Below the pieces are notes generated by a model. It was not told the DNA's origin and did not search any database. It saw only the letters and a program-made list of their open reading frames with translations. Position numbers and translations under genes: made by a program. DNA of 64,000 nucleotides from Acetobacteraceae bacterium. Lineage in GTDB: Bacteria > Pseudomonadota > Alphaproteobacteria > Acetobacterales > Acetobacteraceae. The stretch is taken from the NCBI GenBank assembly GCA_024280945.1, contig JAMXLO010000137.1, forward strand, positions 1 through 64,000, given 5' to 3'. The stretch's first letter is position 1; each line of letters begins with the position of its first letter. Shown here piece by piece: positions 15,964-25,772 of the stretch.

Positions 15964-16899
15964 ATGGACGAGGTCCGCACGCGTCAGTCGGAGGCTTCCG
16001 TCGCTTCAGCGGAAGCGATCGCTGAACTCATCGGGGTGATCGTCGCCGTTACGGATGGCGAGCCGCGGGTGTTGACAATTGACGGCGGCCAAGCCTTGCC
16101 GTCGGGTCCATTCGAACTCAGCCACCGCTCATTGCAGTCCGGGACGCGGTCCTGGGTTGAGCAGCAGACGCACCATCCGTTGGGTTATGTCGAACAGCTC
16201 TACACGTTCGCCGATCGGGATCGCACCCGGACAGGTCAGCGGGTCGTCTCGATCAGCTATCTCGGGCTTACCCGAGAGGCGCGCACCTCAGCCGAGCAAG
16301 GCGTGAGCTGGCAGAGTTGGTATCGCTACTTCCCATGGGAGGATCACCGCGCCGGCACGCTGGCGTCTGAGGAGCAGATCGCCCCTCGGCTACGCAGCTG
16401 GGCAGAGGCCACTCCGGACGCGACGACACGGCGGGAACGACAGCATCGCATCGGCGTCACTTTCGGCCATGACGGCCGCGCCTGGAATGAGGAGCTGATC
16501 CTGCAGCGTTACGAGCTGTTATGGGAGGCAGGGCTGGTGCCCGAGTCGCCACAGGCGGGCAACCCGATCGATGGCGTCCCCATGACCCATGACCATCGGC
16601 GTATCCTAGCAACGGGCGTCGCCCGCCTGCGCGCCAAGATCAAGTACCGCCCGGTCGTGTTCGAACTCATGCCGCCACGCTTCACCCTGCTGCAACTCCA
16701 GCGCGCTGTGGAGGCACTGGCTGGCCGGCGTCTGCATAAGCAGAACTTCCGCCGTCTGATCGAGCAGCAGGACCTCGTGGAGGAGACCGGCGATGTGGCC
16801 ACCGAGACCGGTGGACGGCCCGCGAAGCTGTTCCGCTTTCGCCGCGACGTGCTTGCCGAGCGCGCGGTGGCCGGCAGCAAGCTGCCACTGGCCCGCTAG
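15964..16899 (+). CDS. nadQ: NadQ-type NAD biosynthesis regulator (Nudix-like plus winged helix)
   Basis: This 311-residue protein has an N-terminal Nudix-like domain (IGVIVAVTDGEPRVLTI, LPSGPFELSHRSLQSGTRSWVEQQT, YVEQLYTFADRDR) without a functional Nudix box. A C-terminal winged-helix segment follows (about residues 225-300, FTLLQLQRAVEALAGRRLHKQNFRRLI). This architecture matches NadQ/NrtR-like regulators that repress NAD synthesis genes in alphaproteobacteria. No nad genes are adjacent, so any targets lie elsewhere. It is apparently monocistronic. Confidence 0.8.
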   Translation: MDEVRTRQSEASVASAEAIAELIGVIVAVTDGEPRVLTIDGGQALPSGPFELSHRSLQSGTRSWVEQQTHHPLGYVEQLYTFADRDRTRTGQRVVSISYLGLTREARTSAEQGVSWQSWYRYFPWEDHRAGTLASEEQIAPRLRSWAEATPDATTRRERQHRIGVTFGHDGRAWNEELILQRYELLWEAGLVPESPQAGNPIDGVPMTHDHRRILATGVARLRAKIKYRPVVFELMPPRFTLLQLQRAVEALAGRRLHKQNFRRLIEQQDLVEETGDVATETGGRPAKLFRFRRDVLAERAVAGSKLPLAR

Positions 16900-17088
16900 T
16901 CCCAGTATCGCCTTGCGGCATAGAAATGTATCGAGGCGGTTCCCTTCGTCATTCCCGCGAAAGCGTCGTTGGGACGTGCTATTCGGAGCGGGTTCAGCGA
17001 AAAGCGGTGCCGGTTCCTGCAAAATCTCCGACAGCGTGACCCGTGATGGCACAGGCGGCGCAATCAAAAGACGAGATAGACGTGGCCG

Positions 17089-17469
17089 ATGGTCGTGTTC
17101 CAAACTAAGAGGATGCGCCATATCCTGTTGCTTGCTGCGCTCCTATGCAGCACCCCGGCCCTGGCCCAACGGGGTGGAATTAACTCCACTGTTGGCACCG
17201 CCAGTATTCCAACTGTGACCTCGAATCGTGTCGCTACGACCGATTGGCGTTGGATGACCTCTGGCATACGCGCCGGCGAGGCGCTCTGGCGCAACTTTTG
17301 GCGAGCGGACCATGCCGGGGGGGCCCAGCGCGGCCCGATTGGCGGCGACGGGCGTAGCAACGCATCGCGAGGCCACCAGTTCGTCCGCGAGGCCCGTGGC
17401 GGAACCCCCGATATCCTGACGGGCGCCGGTCAGCGCGTTGATATCCTCACCGGACGTCCAATCGACTGA
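17089..17469 (+). CDS. Small predicted secreted protein
   Basis: A 126-residue frame with a classic signal peptide (MRHILLLAALLCSTPALAQ, starting at the internal ATG 17113 or at 17089) and cleavage after ALA-Q. The mature part is Gly/Arg/Asp-rich, with the repeated element DILTG near the C-terminus. No family is recognised. Neither start has a strong ribosome site; AAGAGG abuts 17113. It probably acts in the periplasm or outside the cell. Confidence 0.5.
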   Translation: MVVFQTKRMRHILLLAALLCSTPALAQRGGINSTVGTASIPTVTSNRVATTDWRWMTSGIRAGEALWRNFWRADHAGGAQRGPIGGDGRSNASRGHQFVREARGGTPDILTGAGQRVDILTGRPID

Positions 17470-17495
17470 CTGCAGTGCGTTGCTGGGCCTGACCG

Positions 17496-17936
17496 TCAGC
17501 GCCTGCCGAACCCCCACGGATTGGCAGGATCGCGGGTCGGCGGCACATGCAACAGCCGCCGCGTTGTCACCGCGGCTGCGACCGCGGCTACCAACGCCGC
17601 CGCCAGCCATTTAGTGGCCGGGTCATACCAGACCGTTCGCACCAGCAGCAGGAACACGATCGACACTCCCACCAGCATGCCCCCTACTCGCAACCCTCGT
17701 CGCATCCCCAGCACGGACAGCGCCAGGAACACCGCATAGAGCGCGATCGCTGCGGCTCGCATCACCTCGAAGGCGCGCCACATCAGCGTCGTCAGCAGAT
17801 CGTCGACGATTTGCGCCAGGGCGCGGACGAACGCCTCGCACTGGGCAAGGAAGTTCTGTGGACCGATCGCGTATACCACGGCCATCAGCAGCACGCCGCC
17901 GATCCAAACCAGACCGATGATTCTGCGATCCAACAA
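17496..17936 (-). CDS. Hypothetical membrane protein downstream of an SDR gene
   Basis: About 146 residues with hydrophobic segments near residues 8-25, 60-80, 85-105 and 110-125, and a Pro/Arg-rich tail. The start is uncertain. A TTG pair at 17936/17933 lies 5 bases after the SDR stop and is preceded by GAGGCG; a longer frame would overlap the SDR gene. No family is recognised. Tight spacing implies co-transcription with the SDR. Confidence 0.6.
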   Translation of the reverse strand: MLDRRIIGLVWIGGVLLMAVVYAIGPQNFLAQCEAFVRALAQIVDDLLTTLMWRAFEVMRAAAIALYAVFLALSVLGMRRGLRVGGMLVGVSIVFLLLVRTVWYDPATKWLAAALVAAVAAAVTTRRLLHVPPTRDPANPWGFGRR

Positions 17937-17941
17937 GCGCC

Positions 17942-18634
17942 TCAGAACCGTTCGACCCAGGGGCGCAACTCGACCTCCCAGGTCCAGGCGCTGCGCGGCT
18001 GCTGCACCACGTGCCAATAGCTCGCGGCGATCGCATCGGGGTCCAGCATGCTGTCCGGTTTGTCCTCTGGCTCTGTCCGTCCAGGATTGCGGATCGCACC
18101 ATCGATAACGAAGTGCGCCACGTGAATGCCCTGGGGCGCCAGCTCGCGCGCCATGCTCTGTGCCAGGCCGCGCAGCGCAAACTTGCCCATCGCGAACGAG
18201 GATGAATTCGGGTAGCCTTTCACGCTGGCCGACGCACCAGTGAACAGGATCGCGCCTGCACCCCGCGGCAGCATGTGCCGCGCCGCCTGTTGGCCAACCA
18301 GGAACCCAGCATAGCCGCTCACGGCAATCGCCCGCGCCACAGCGGCGGGATCGAGTTCGACGACCGGCCCACGAGCTCGGGCGCTCGCATTGTAGACCAC
18401 CACGTCCGGCACGCCCTGGGTTGCGATCACCGCATCGAACAGGCCGCCGACCTCCTCAGGCTCGGCCGCCTCGCAGGCGAACGTGGTGGCCGCCGTCTCG
18501 TGCGCCAATGAGGCGAGCCGGTCGGGGTTGCGCGACGCCAGCGCGACCTGGAGCCCGTTTCGCGCAAACAGACGCGCCAGGGAAGCACTCAGGCCGCTGC
18601 CGGCACCGACGATCAAGGCCGATTTCAATTCCAT
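17942..18634 (-). CDS. Short-chain dehydrogenase/reductase-like protein with Phe in place of the catalytic Tyr
   Basis: This 230-residue Rossmann protein has the glycine motif VGAGSGLSASLARLFA, the NAS(A) element and a conserved Ser (FTGASAS). The YxxxK motif reads FAMGK (F147, K151). The following stretch, ARELAPQGIHVAHFVIDGAI, matches a known bacterial SDR subgroup that often has Phe at this site. Catalysis by the usual mechanism is therefore doubtful, or another residue substitutes. The ATG at 18634 has GGAGG six bases upstream. It is divergent from the acyl-CoA ligase gene, which may point to lipid metabolism. Confidence 0.8.
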   Translation of the reverse strand: MELKSALIVGAGSGLSASLARLFARNGLQVALASRNPDRLASLAHETAATTFACEAAEPEEVGGLFDAVIATQGVPDVVVYNASARARGPVVELDPAAVARAIAVSGYAGFLVGQQAARHMLPRGAGAILFTGASASVKGYPNSSSFAMGKFALRGLAQSMARELAPQGIHVAHFVIDGAIRNPGRTEPEDKPDSMLDPDAIAASYWHVVQQPRSAWTWEVELRPWVERF

Positions 18635-18728
18635 CGCACGCCTCCGCTCTCTGTCCTGATTGATGCGGCTTGCTATCATCGCCGGAAATGGCGGCCAAGG
18701 AACCCTCGCCGCACAATGGAGGTACGTC

Positions 18729-20378
18729 ATGCTGGGACTGATGCAACAGCAACCGCTCCTGGTCTCGACGCTGCTCAGACATGCGGCGCGGCATCACGGT
18801 GCAGCCGAGGTAATCTCGGCGACGGAAGCGGGAGCCGTCCATCACACCACATGGGCGGACAGCGAACGCCGCGCCCGCCAGCTTGCGCGTGCGCTGCAGG
18901 CACTCGGCGTTCGCGAGGCGGACCGCATCGGCACGCTGGCCTGGAACGACTACCGCCATCTCGAGGTGTACTACGCCACATCTGGGATGCAGGCCATCTG
19001 CCACACGATCAACCCGCGCCTGTCGCCGGACGATATCGCCTACATCATCAATCACGCCGGGGACAGCGCATTGTTCATCGATCCCGGGTTCGCGGCGCTG
19101 ATCGGCGGGATCGCGGCAAGAATCGCGGATCATGTCCGTACCGTCGTGATCATGACCGACCCGGCCGGAATGCCGGCACTCGACCTGCGACCGGGTATGC
19201 GCCTGCTTTGTTACGACCAGTTGATGGCTGAGGCCGATGACGACTACGCGTGGCCCAGCTTCGACGAAAACACTGCGAGCGCCCTCTGTTATACATCCGG
19301 CACGACCGGCCGGCCAAAGGGCGTGCTCTACAGCCACCGCTCGACGGTCATCCACGCGTACGCGATCGCCCTGCCCGACGTGCTCGACCTGCGCGCAACC
19401 AGCCGAATTCTACCCGTTGTGCCGATGTTTCACGTCAATGCGTGGGGCATCCCCTACGCGACTGCCCTTACCGGGTCAGCACTTGTGCTCCCAGGACGTC
19501 ACCTCGATGGCGCCAGCTTGGCTCGTCTGCTCAACCAGGAGCGGGTGACAATGACCTGCGGCGTTCCGACAGTCTGGCTGGGACTGCTGCAGCACCTGCG
19601 GTCGAGTGGCGAGAAACTCGCAACGGTGAGGCGCATCATGACCGGAGGTTCCGCAGCGCCTCCACTGCTGATCGAAGCGTTCCGCGATGAATTCGGCGTT
19701 GCGGTCGAGCATGGCTGGGGCATGACCGAACTCAGCCCGGTCGGCACCTACAACGCCGCAAAGCCGTCACAGGTCGGTCTGACCGGCGAAGCGGCGGCGC
19801 GTCACATGTTGAAACAGGGCCGCGTGTTGCCGGGACTGGACATGAAGATCATCGACGGGGACGGCCATGAGTTGCCATGGGATGGCAAGCAGTTCGGCGA
19901 TCTGCTGGTCCGCGGACCGTGGGTATGCAGCAGCTATTTCGGGGAATCCGAGAGCGCATGCGATGCGGACGGGTGGTTTGCCACGGGCGATGTCGCGACC
20001 ATCGATCCCGATGGCTACATGGAGATCACCGACCGCTCGAAGGACGTCATCAAGTCGGGCGGCGAGTGGATCAGTTCGATCACTCTGGAGAACATCGCGG
20101 TCTCTCATCCCGACGTCGCGGAAGCGGCCGTCGTCGCGGCTCGGCATCCGAAGTGGGACGAGAGGCCGCTGCTCCTCGTGGTACCGCGGCCTGGTCACAC
20201 GATCGATCCACGGTCGGTTCTGGATTCCTACCGCGGCCTAGTGGCGAAGTGGTGGTTGCCAGATGCAGTGCTTGTCGTCGATCAGCTGCCGCACACGGCG
20301 ACCGGGAAGCTGCTGAAGACTGCTTTGCGAGATCGGTATCGCAACTATTATCAAACCGCGGCGACAAAGGAGGAGTGA
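18729..20378 (+). CDS. Fatty acyl-CoA ligase (AlkK-like, AMP-forming)
   Basis: It activates a medium- or long-chain fatty acid, or a related acid, to its CoA thioester through an acyl-AMP. The 549-residue ANL-superfamily protein has the AMP motif YTSGTTGRPKG, the segment HGWGMTELSP, the hinge region GYMEITDRSKDVIKSGGEWIS and the C-terminal catalytic Lys in TATGKLLK. The N-terminus MLGLMQQQPLLVSTLL matches the AlkK/DmdB-type group. GGAGGT six bases before the ATG at 18729 fixes the start. The exact substrate is not visible. Confidence 0.88.
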   Translation: MLGLMQQQPLLVSTLLRHAARHHGAAEVISATEAGAVHHTTWADSERRARQLARALQALGVREADRIGTLAWNDYRHLEVYYATSGMQAICHTINPRLSPDDIAYIINHAGDSALFIDPGFAALIGGIAARIADHVRTVVIMTDPAGMPALDLRPGMRLLCYDQLMAEADDDYAWPSFDENTASALCYTSGTTGRPKGVLYSHRSTVIHAYAIALPDVLDLRATSRILPVVPMFHVNAWGIPYATALTGSALVLPGRHLDGASLARLLNQERVTMTCGVPTVWLGLLQHLRSSGEKLATVRRIMTGGSAAPPLLIEAFRDEFGVAVEHGWGMTELSPVGTYNAAKPSQVGLTGEAAARHMLKQGRVLPGLDMKIIDGDGHELPWDGKQFGDLLVRGPWVCSSYFGESESACDADGWFATGDVATIDPDGYMEITDRSKDVIKSGGEWISSITLENIAVSHPDVAEAAVVAARHPKWDERPLLLVVPRPGHTIDPRSVLDSYRGLVAKWWLPDAVLVVDQLPHTATGKLLKTALRDRYRNYYQTAATKEE

Positions 20379-20595
20379 TCGCTGATCACGCTTCTGAGGG
20401 CCATGCCGTAGCCGTCGACGTGGGATCGCAGGTTGCAAGCGAAACAACCCACGGTAGCAGCGAACACAAAATTTTGCTGCGGCCGCGAAGGTTGCACCGG
20501 ATGACGGTCCGCCATAGGTTCGTCACGAGCGCTGGCGCCCCCCGGCAGGCGCTCGACCACGGGGCAACAACCTCCTCGGCAACAGGAACACGCAA

Positions 20596-21903
20596 ATGAG
20601 CGGTTCGGCGAAGCGGTCCATCACGGTAACAATGGATGGCTCCAACAAGTCAGCCAACTTGCCGCTGTTCGAGGCAACGCTGGGACCGCCGGTGGCAGAC
20701 ATCCGCAAGCTGTACGGCGACCTTGGGATCTTCACCTACGATCCCGGCTACGGTGCGACCGCGTCCTGCGAGAGCAAGATCACCTACATCGACGGCGACG
20801 AAGGTGTCCTGCTGTATCGCGGTTATCCCATCGAGCAGCTCGCCGAGCAGTCGAACTTTCTTGAGATCTGCTATCTGCTGCTCAATGGTGACCTGCCGAA
20901 TGCGAAGCAGCGGGAAGAATTCGAACTCGGCGTCATGCGGCATACGATGCTGCACGAGCAGATCCGTCAGTTCTACAATGGTTTCCGTCGTGACGCGCAT
21001 CCGATGGCCGTGATGTGTGGCGTGGTCGGCGCGCTTTCCGCCTTCTATCACGACAGCCTTGACATCCATGATCCCGAAAGCCGACGGATCAGCGCGTTTC
21101 GACTGATCGCCAAGGTTCCGACCATTGCGGCCTGGGCCTACAAATACTCGATTGGTCAGCCGTTCATGTATCCGCGCAACGACCTGACCTACGCCGAGAA
21201 CTTCCTCCACATGTTCCACGCTGTTCCGGCGGAATCGTACAAAGTCAATCCAGTGCTGTCGCGCGCAATGGATCTGATCATGATCCTGCACGCCGACCAC
21301 GAGCAGAACGCGTCCACCAGCACCGTGCGCCTCGCCGGTTCCACCGGCGCCAATCCGTTCGCCTGCATCGCGGCTGGTATCGCCAGCCTGTGGGGGCCGG
21401 CGCATGGCGGGGCCAACGAGGCCGTGCTGAAGATGCTGACCCATATCGGCCACGTGAAGAACATCCCGGCCTTTCTCGAGGAGGTGAAGGACCGCGACAA
21501 TCACGAAATGCTCTGGGGCTTCGGCCACCGGGTCTACAAGAATTACGACCCGCGAGCCCGCATCATTCAGAAGGCGTGCCACGACGTGTTGAACGAGCTC
21601 GGGTTCAAGGGCGACCCGTTGCTTGATCTTGCGATGGAACTCGAGAAGATCGCCCTGAACGACCGCTATTTCATCGATCGCAAGCTTTATCCGAACGTCG
21701 ACTTCTATTCAGGCATCATCCTGAAAGCGATGGGTTTTCCGACCAGCATGTTTACCGCCCTGTTCGCGGTTTCGCGTACCGTCGGGTGGGTAAGCCAATG
21801 GCAGGAAATGATGGAGGACCCACAGCAGCGGATCGGCCGACCCCGGCAGATCTACACGGGGGCACCTCGCCGCGATTACGTACCGATCAGTCGGCGAGAC
21901 TGA
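20596..21903 (+). CDS. gltA: Citrate synthase
   Basis: It condenses acetyl-CoA and oxaloacetate at entry to the TCA cycle. The 435-residue hexameric-type protein carries the active-site elements [22 protein letters not shown] (catalytic His), [12 protein letters not shown], and Asp in NVDFYSG. Length and motifs are normal for the proteobacterial type II form. A 217-bp gap without a recognisable gene precedes it, so it probably has its own promoter. Confidence 0.96.
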   Translation: MSGSAKRSITVTMDGSNKSANLPLFEATLGPPVADIRKLYGDLGIFTYDPGYGATASCESKITYIDGDEGVLLYRGYPIEQLAEQSNFLEICYLLLNGDLPNAKQREEFELGVMRHTMLHEQIRQFYNGFRRDAHPMAVMCGVVGALSAFYHDSLDIHDPESRRISAFRLIAKVPTIAAWAYKYSIGQPFMYPRNDLTYAENFLHMFHAVPAESYKVNPVLSRAMDLIMILHADHEQNASTSTVRLAGSTGANPFACIAAGIASLWGPAHGGANEAVLKMLTHIGHVKNIPAFLEEVKDRDNHEMLWGFGHRVYKNYDPRARIIQKACHDVLNELGFKGDPLLDLAMELEKIALNDRYFIDRKLYPNVDFYSGIILKAMGFPTSMFTALFAVSRTVGWVSQWQEMMEDPQQRIGRPRQIYTGAPRRDYVPISRRD

Positions 21904-22144
21904 TCGGCTAATTTCATCAACTGAAATGATGCTCCGGGCCCAGCTGTGGTCCAGCTTTGTCCACAGGCTGTTGATAATTCACACAAAAAAGGACGCTTAA
22001 TTTAGCGAAATCAATTGATTTTCGTGGCACGCCCCTGCCCCGTGGCGAGCGCTTTTCCATGAGCTTCGGGCCAGTCTTAACCATTTATATCGAGAGAACG
22101 CCCGAACGTATGGCCGTAGGCGATTGATCTACATCCCTAGGTTG

Positions 22145-22150
22145 TATAAT
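22145..22150 (+). promoter_or_regulatory. Consensus -10 box upstream of the orphan gene
   Basis: A perfect TATAAT in a locally AT-rich stretch, 32 bases before the ATG at 22182. The -35 element is weak: GATTGA 17 bases upstream, or TTGATC at 15. Confidence 0.5.
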
Positions 22151-22181
22151 CAAACGTCACTAAAACTATACGGGGCAGTCC

Positions 22182-22850
22182 ATGCGATCGTCTTACTATT
22201 TAGACAGATTGGTCAGGGAACGCCTAAAGGAATGGCCGCAGCGTCCGCCCGGGGTCACCAGGGCGCCGCTCGGTCGGGATGCCTGGCTGCGAGGGCGACC
22301 AGGCCATGAATTTCACACTCATCCCTTTCTCAAACTTCCCGGAAGTACCCGCTATCGCACCCTGCCTGATGGCCTATGGTTTAACTTCGGCGGGACGCCT
22401 GATGATCCTTACGTCGATATTTTCGCGATAGAGGCCTGCGCCAGCTTCCAGAATCTTCTGGACAAACGCTCGCGCTTCGCCCCTAGCACCCACTCGCTGT
22501 TGGCAGTCTGCCCGGTTTCGTGGTTGCTTGCGCCGGTGGCCAAGGATGATCCAACGCCCCGCTGGAAAGTGACCCGAGTTATCCGCAGCGACCCGACCAG
22601 CGACTTCGTCGTCCCCGTTCGCGATATGCACGTGCTCTATGGCCTGAAGCGCGAACACTACGCTGAGTTTGCGCGCCACCAATTGCCGCACCCGCACGAG
22701 TTCTTTGCTCCGATGGACGCGCTGACCGCAACCGACGGCGCCAAAAACCCGGAACTTCACACCCTGCTGGCGCGTGCCTCCGCGACCGCCAACTTTATGT
22801 CGGTTCCTCCTTCGCCAACGCGTATCGAGCAAGATCGGGTCGATCGGTAA
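22182..22850 (+). CDS. Hypothetical protein in AT-richer DNA
   Basis: This 222-residue soluble protein has no recognised domain. Notable segments are LPDGLWFNFGGTPDDPYVDIFAIEAC and a Trp/Pro-rich middle. It is isolated, has a perfect -10 box, and lies after a lower-GC intergenic stretch, which together hint at acquisition by transfer. Its last 56 bases overlap the convergent GDPD gene. Confidence 0.6.
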   Translation: MRSSYYLDRLVRERLKEWPQRPPGVTRAPLGRDAWLRGRPGHEFHTHPFLKLPGSTRYRTLPDGLWFNFGGTPDDPYVDIFAIEACASFQNLLDKRSRFAPSTHSLLAVCPVSWLLAPVAKDDPTPRWKVTRVIRSDPTSDFVVPVRDMHVLYGLKREHYAEFARHQLPHPHEFFAPMDALTATDGAKNPELHTLLARASATANFMSVPPSPTRIEQDRVDR

Positions 22851-23664
22851 TCAGCCCGTCGACGCCCCAACGGATGAGCCGGTGCATGTCCTGCGGTCGA
22901 TTAACCGTCCAGGGCACCACCTGGAGCCCCAGAGCATGCGCCTCCGCGAGGCTGTCCTCGGTGAGATCCCGATAATCAGGCCCCCATATGGGGCCGCCTT
23001 CCGCCGCAACCGCCCGAGGCACGGATCCGCCAAAGTCCGACGGATCGGGTCCGTCCCACCATACTCGGGCCGCCATCAGCGTGGCCGCGCTGGTCAGCCA
23101 GGACAGCCTAATCTCGGGCCGTGCCCGCCGCAGATGGCGTGGTCCGCGCCAGTCAAATGACTGGACGATGATCCGGTCGGCAGCATCGTAGATCTGCGCC
23201 AAATCAACCACTGCCTCCGCCATCTCGGCGCCCTCTGCTGTCAGATCGGCATGCAGCGGAAACGACTTGAGTTCGATGGTGAATGACACGACCGGATCGA
23301 TCCTCAACACCTCGACCAGCCGAGGGATGCCCGCACCGTCGTGTGGCACCTGATCTGGATACTCGGCTGCATAGGCGCTTCCCGGCCGTATCCTCCCCAC
23401 GTCATAGACACTCAACTCAGCCGCCCGCAGCGACCGGATCGCCGGCGTCGGGCCCGACAGGAAGGCACCGTTCCGATCGCGGGTAATGTCGCCGTTGAGT
23501 CGCGGGTCGTGCGTTACGACCACAACGTTGTCGGCCGTGACGCCGACATCGAGTTCCAGCGCATCTACGCCGATCCGAAGTGCGCCGGCGAAGCCTACCA
23601 TAGTATTCTCGGGAAACAGGCCACGGGCCCCGCGGTGTCCGTGCAGCGCGATTCTGTTGCTCAT
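22795..23664 (-). CDS. Glycerophosphodiester phosphodiesterase family protein
   Basis: It hydrolyses glycerophosphodiesters to glycerol-3-phosphate and an alcohol. The 289-residue GDPD barrel starts with LHGHRGARGLFPENT, carries ELDVGVTADNVVVVTHDP (metal and catalytic residues), has FTIELKSF with its conserved Glu/Lys, and ends with WTVNRPQDMHRLIRWGVDGLITDRPD. There is no signal peptide, so it is cytoplasmic and UgpQ-like. It is divergent from the racemase gene. Confidence 0.92.
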   Translation of the reverse strand: MSNRIALHGHRGARGLFPENTMVGFAGALRIGVDALELDVGVTADNVVVVTHDPRLNGDITRDRNGAFLSGPTPAIRSLRAAELSVYDVGRIRPGSAYAAEYPDQVPHDGAGIPRLVEVLRIDPVVSFTIELKSFPLHADLTAEGAEMAEAVVDLAQIYDAADRIIVQSFDWRGPRHLRRARPEIRLSWLTSAATLMAARVWWDGPDPSDFGGSVPRAVAAEGGPIWGPDYRDLTEDSLAEAHALGLQVVPWTVNRPQDMHRLIRWGVDGLITDRPDLARYALAKEEPT

Positions 23665-23761
23665 GCGGCACCCGGTAGGTCGCGGCTCAGAGCCGCGTCA
23701 AGACACTGTCCGAGCAGGGCGCTCCCTGGCGCTGCTCCTGGTTTCCTGCAATTCTAACTGC

Positions 23762-24481
23762 ATGCTTGGCGATGATCGTACGCTCGGTGTGCTCGGCGGC
23801 ATGGGGCCCTTGGCGAGTGCCCAATTTATGCTGCGTCTTACCCAGCTGACGCCGGCCATGCGCGATCAGGACCACATTCCGACAGTGTTGTGGTCCGACC
23901 CGCGCGTACCGGATCGGACGAACGGAAGACTCGGCGATGGAGCTGACCCGCTGCCCTGGCTTCTGCGCGGGGTCGAGGGTCTTCGGCGCGCCGGCTGTGG
24001 CGCGATCGTTGTTCCGTGCAACACCGCCCATGGATGGTACGATGAGATGCAGGACGCGGCGCAGATGCCGATCCTGCACATCGTTGACGCTGCCGCCGCC
24101 GAGCTTCGACGGCTGGGCATCGCGAGTGGCTCGATCGGCGTCATGGGGACGCGGGCGACTTTGGCGATGCGGCTCTACCAGGATAGGCTTGGCGCCCAGG
24201 GCTGGGACTGCATCACCCCCGACCAACGGGAGATGGACAATTTGGTCAGCCCCGCGATCGCCCTGGTAAAGGCGAATCGGCTGGCCGATGCCTATCCGCC
24301 ACTGTCGGAGGTCGTGCACAGCCTCGTGCAGCGGGGGGCGACGTCGGTCATGTTGGGCTGCACAGAGATCCCTCTGGGCATACAGGCCGGCCGCGCCTTG
24401 GAGGTGGCCATGGTCGACACGATCGATGCCCTCGCACGCGCGGCAATCGCCTGGGCCACGGAGTCGCCGTCAAGGCGCTGA
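23762..24481 (+). CDS. Aspartate/glutamate racemase family protein
   Basis: This 239-residue cofactor-independent racemase has the opening GVLGGMGPLAS and the two catalytic cysteines in VPCNTAH and LGCTEIPL. The frame is open well upstream over the divergent GDPD gene, so the ATG at 23762, just before the first beta-strand, is chosen; no strong ribosome site is seen. The likely substrate is Asp (YgeA-like), but this is not certain. Its stop overlaps the convergent hflX by 12 bases. Confidence 0.85.
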   Translation: MLGDDRTLGVLGGMGPLASAQFMLRLTQLTPAMRDQDHIPTVLWSDPRVPDRTNGRLGDGADPLPWLLRGVEGLRRAGCGAIVVPCNTAHGWYDEMQDAAQMPILHIVDAAAAELRRLGIASGSIGVMGTRATLAMRLYQDRLGAQGWDCITPDQREMDNLVSPAIALVKANRLADAYPPLSEVVHSLVQRGATSVMLGCTEIPLGIQAGRALEVAMVDTIDALARAAIAWATESPSRR

Positions 24482-25720
24482 ACGCTCGAACCGAGCCCGG
24501 TCCGCCGGCAGCAGCCGCACGGTGACATGAACCGCGGCATCAGCGTCGTGCCGGGTCACCACCTCGCCATGTTGGTACAGCCACGCCAGCCGCGCCCCGT
24601 CATCGGGGGCGATCTGGTAATCAGCGATCTCCATGCCCTCGGCGATGCGCGCATCGATTGCCGACTTCAGCGCGGGAAGGCCTTCGCCGGTGACGGCAGA
24701 AACGGCGACCGCCCCGTTCCGGTCGGGCACGGCGGCGATTCCGCCCATCAGGTCCGCCTTGTTCAGCACTTCTATGGTGCGCGATGGCCAGTCGGAATCC
24801 AGCCCGCCATCCGCCACCATGTCCTCCAGCACCGCCACCACATCGGCACGCTGTGCCGCGCTGTCCGGATGCGCCCCGTCGCGCACGTGCAGGATCACAT
24901 CGGCCTCCGCCACCTCTTCGAGCGTGGCGCGGAACGCCGCCACCAGTTCGTGCGGCAGTTCGCTGATGAACCCGACAGTGTCGGACAGTATGGCGCGTCG
25001 GCCGGACGGCAGACCTATGCCGCGCATCGTCGGATCGAGCGTCGCGAACAACTGGTCCCGCACCACCACCTCGGCGCCGGTCAGCGCATTGAACAGGGTT
25101 GATTTCCCAGCATTCGTATATCCGACCAGGGCGACGACCGGGAACGGCACCCGACGCCGCGCGAAACGGTGCAGGCCACGCGTCCGCCGCACCTGCTCCA
25201 GGTCCTTCTTCAGTCGCACGATGCGCTCGCCAATCAGCCGGCGGTCGGCTTCGATCTGCGTCTCGCCGGGGCCGCCCAGAAACCCGAAGCCGCCCCGCTG
25301 CCGCTCCAGGTGGGTCCATGACCGCACCAGGCGCGAACGCTGGTATTCCAAGTGCGCCAGCTCGACCTGCAGCGCTCCCTCCCGGGTTGCCGCGCGCTCG
25401 CCGAATATATCCAGAATCAATCCCGTGCGGTCGATGACCTTACAGCTCCAGGCGCGTTCGAGGTTGCGCTGCTGCACCGGCGACAGCGCCCCATCCACAA
25501 CCACGACGGTAACCCCTTGCTGCCGGATCGCCTGACCTTGGGCAGATACCTGGCCCTCGCCCAGCAGCGTCGACGGCCGCACCACCCGCAGGGGCAGGAT
25601 CGCCGTGTGCACCACCACCAGCCCGATCGATGATGTCAGGCCGACCGCTTCGGCCAGCCGGTGCTCGGCCGAGCGGAGACCATCCGATGCCCGTTCGGGG
25701 CGGTTCCAGGGGAGTATCAC
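24470..25720 (-). CDS. hflX: Ribosome-associated GTPase HflX
   Basis: This GTPase binds the 50S subunit and splits stalled ribosomes under stress. The 416-residue protein has the N-terminal HflX domain (about residues 30-195, with GGPGETQIEADRR), the G1 motif GYTNAGKSTLFN, G3 DTVGF and G4 NKAD. It lies 52 bases after hfq on the same strand, the conserved hfq-hflX order. Confidence 0.95.
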   Translation of the reverse strand: MILPWNRPERASDGLRSAEHRLAEAVGLTSSIGLVVVHTAILPLRVVRPSTLLGEGQVSAQGQAIRQQGVTVVVVDGALSPVQQRNLERAWSCKVIDRTGLILDIFGERAATREGALQVELAHLEYQRSRLVRSWTHLERQRGGFGFLGGPGETQIEADRRLIGERIVRLKKDLEQVRRTRGLHRFARRRVPFPVVALVGYTNAGKSTLFNALTGAEVVVRDQLFATLDPTMRGIGLPSGRRAILSDTVGFISELPHELVAAFRATLEEVAEADVILHVRDGAHPDSAAQRADVVAVLEDMVADGGLDSDWPSRTIEVLNKADLMGGIAAVPDRNGAVAVSAVTGEGLPALKSAIDARIAEGMEIADYQIAPDDGARLAWLYQHGEVVTRHDADAAVHVTVRLLPADRARFERSAP

Positions 25721-25772
25721 CGCTGCCCGGACTGGGGCAGCGCCGTTCAGTCGAGGCGTCGAGCTCCCGCCG

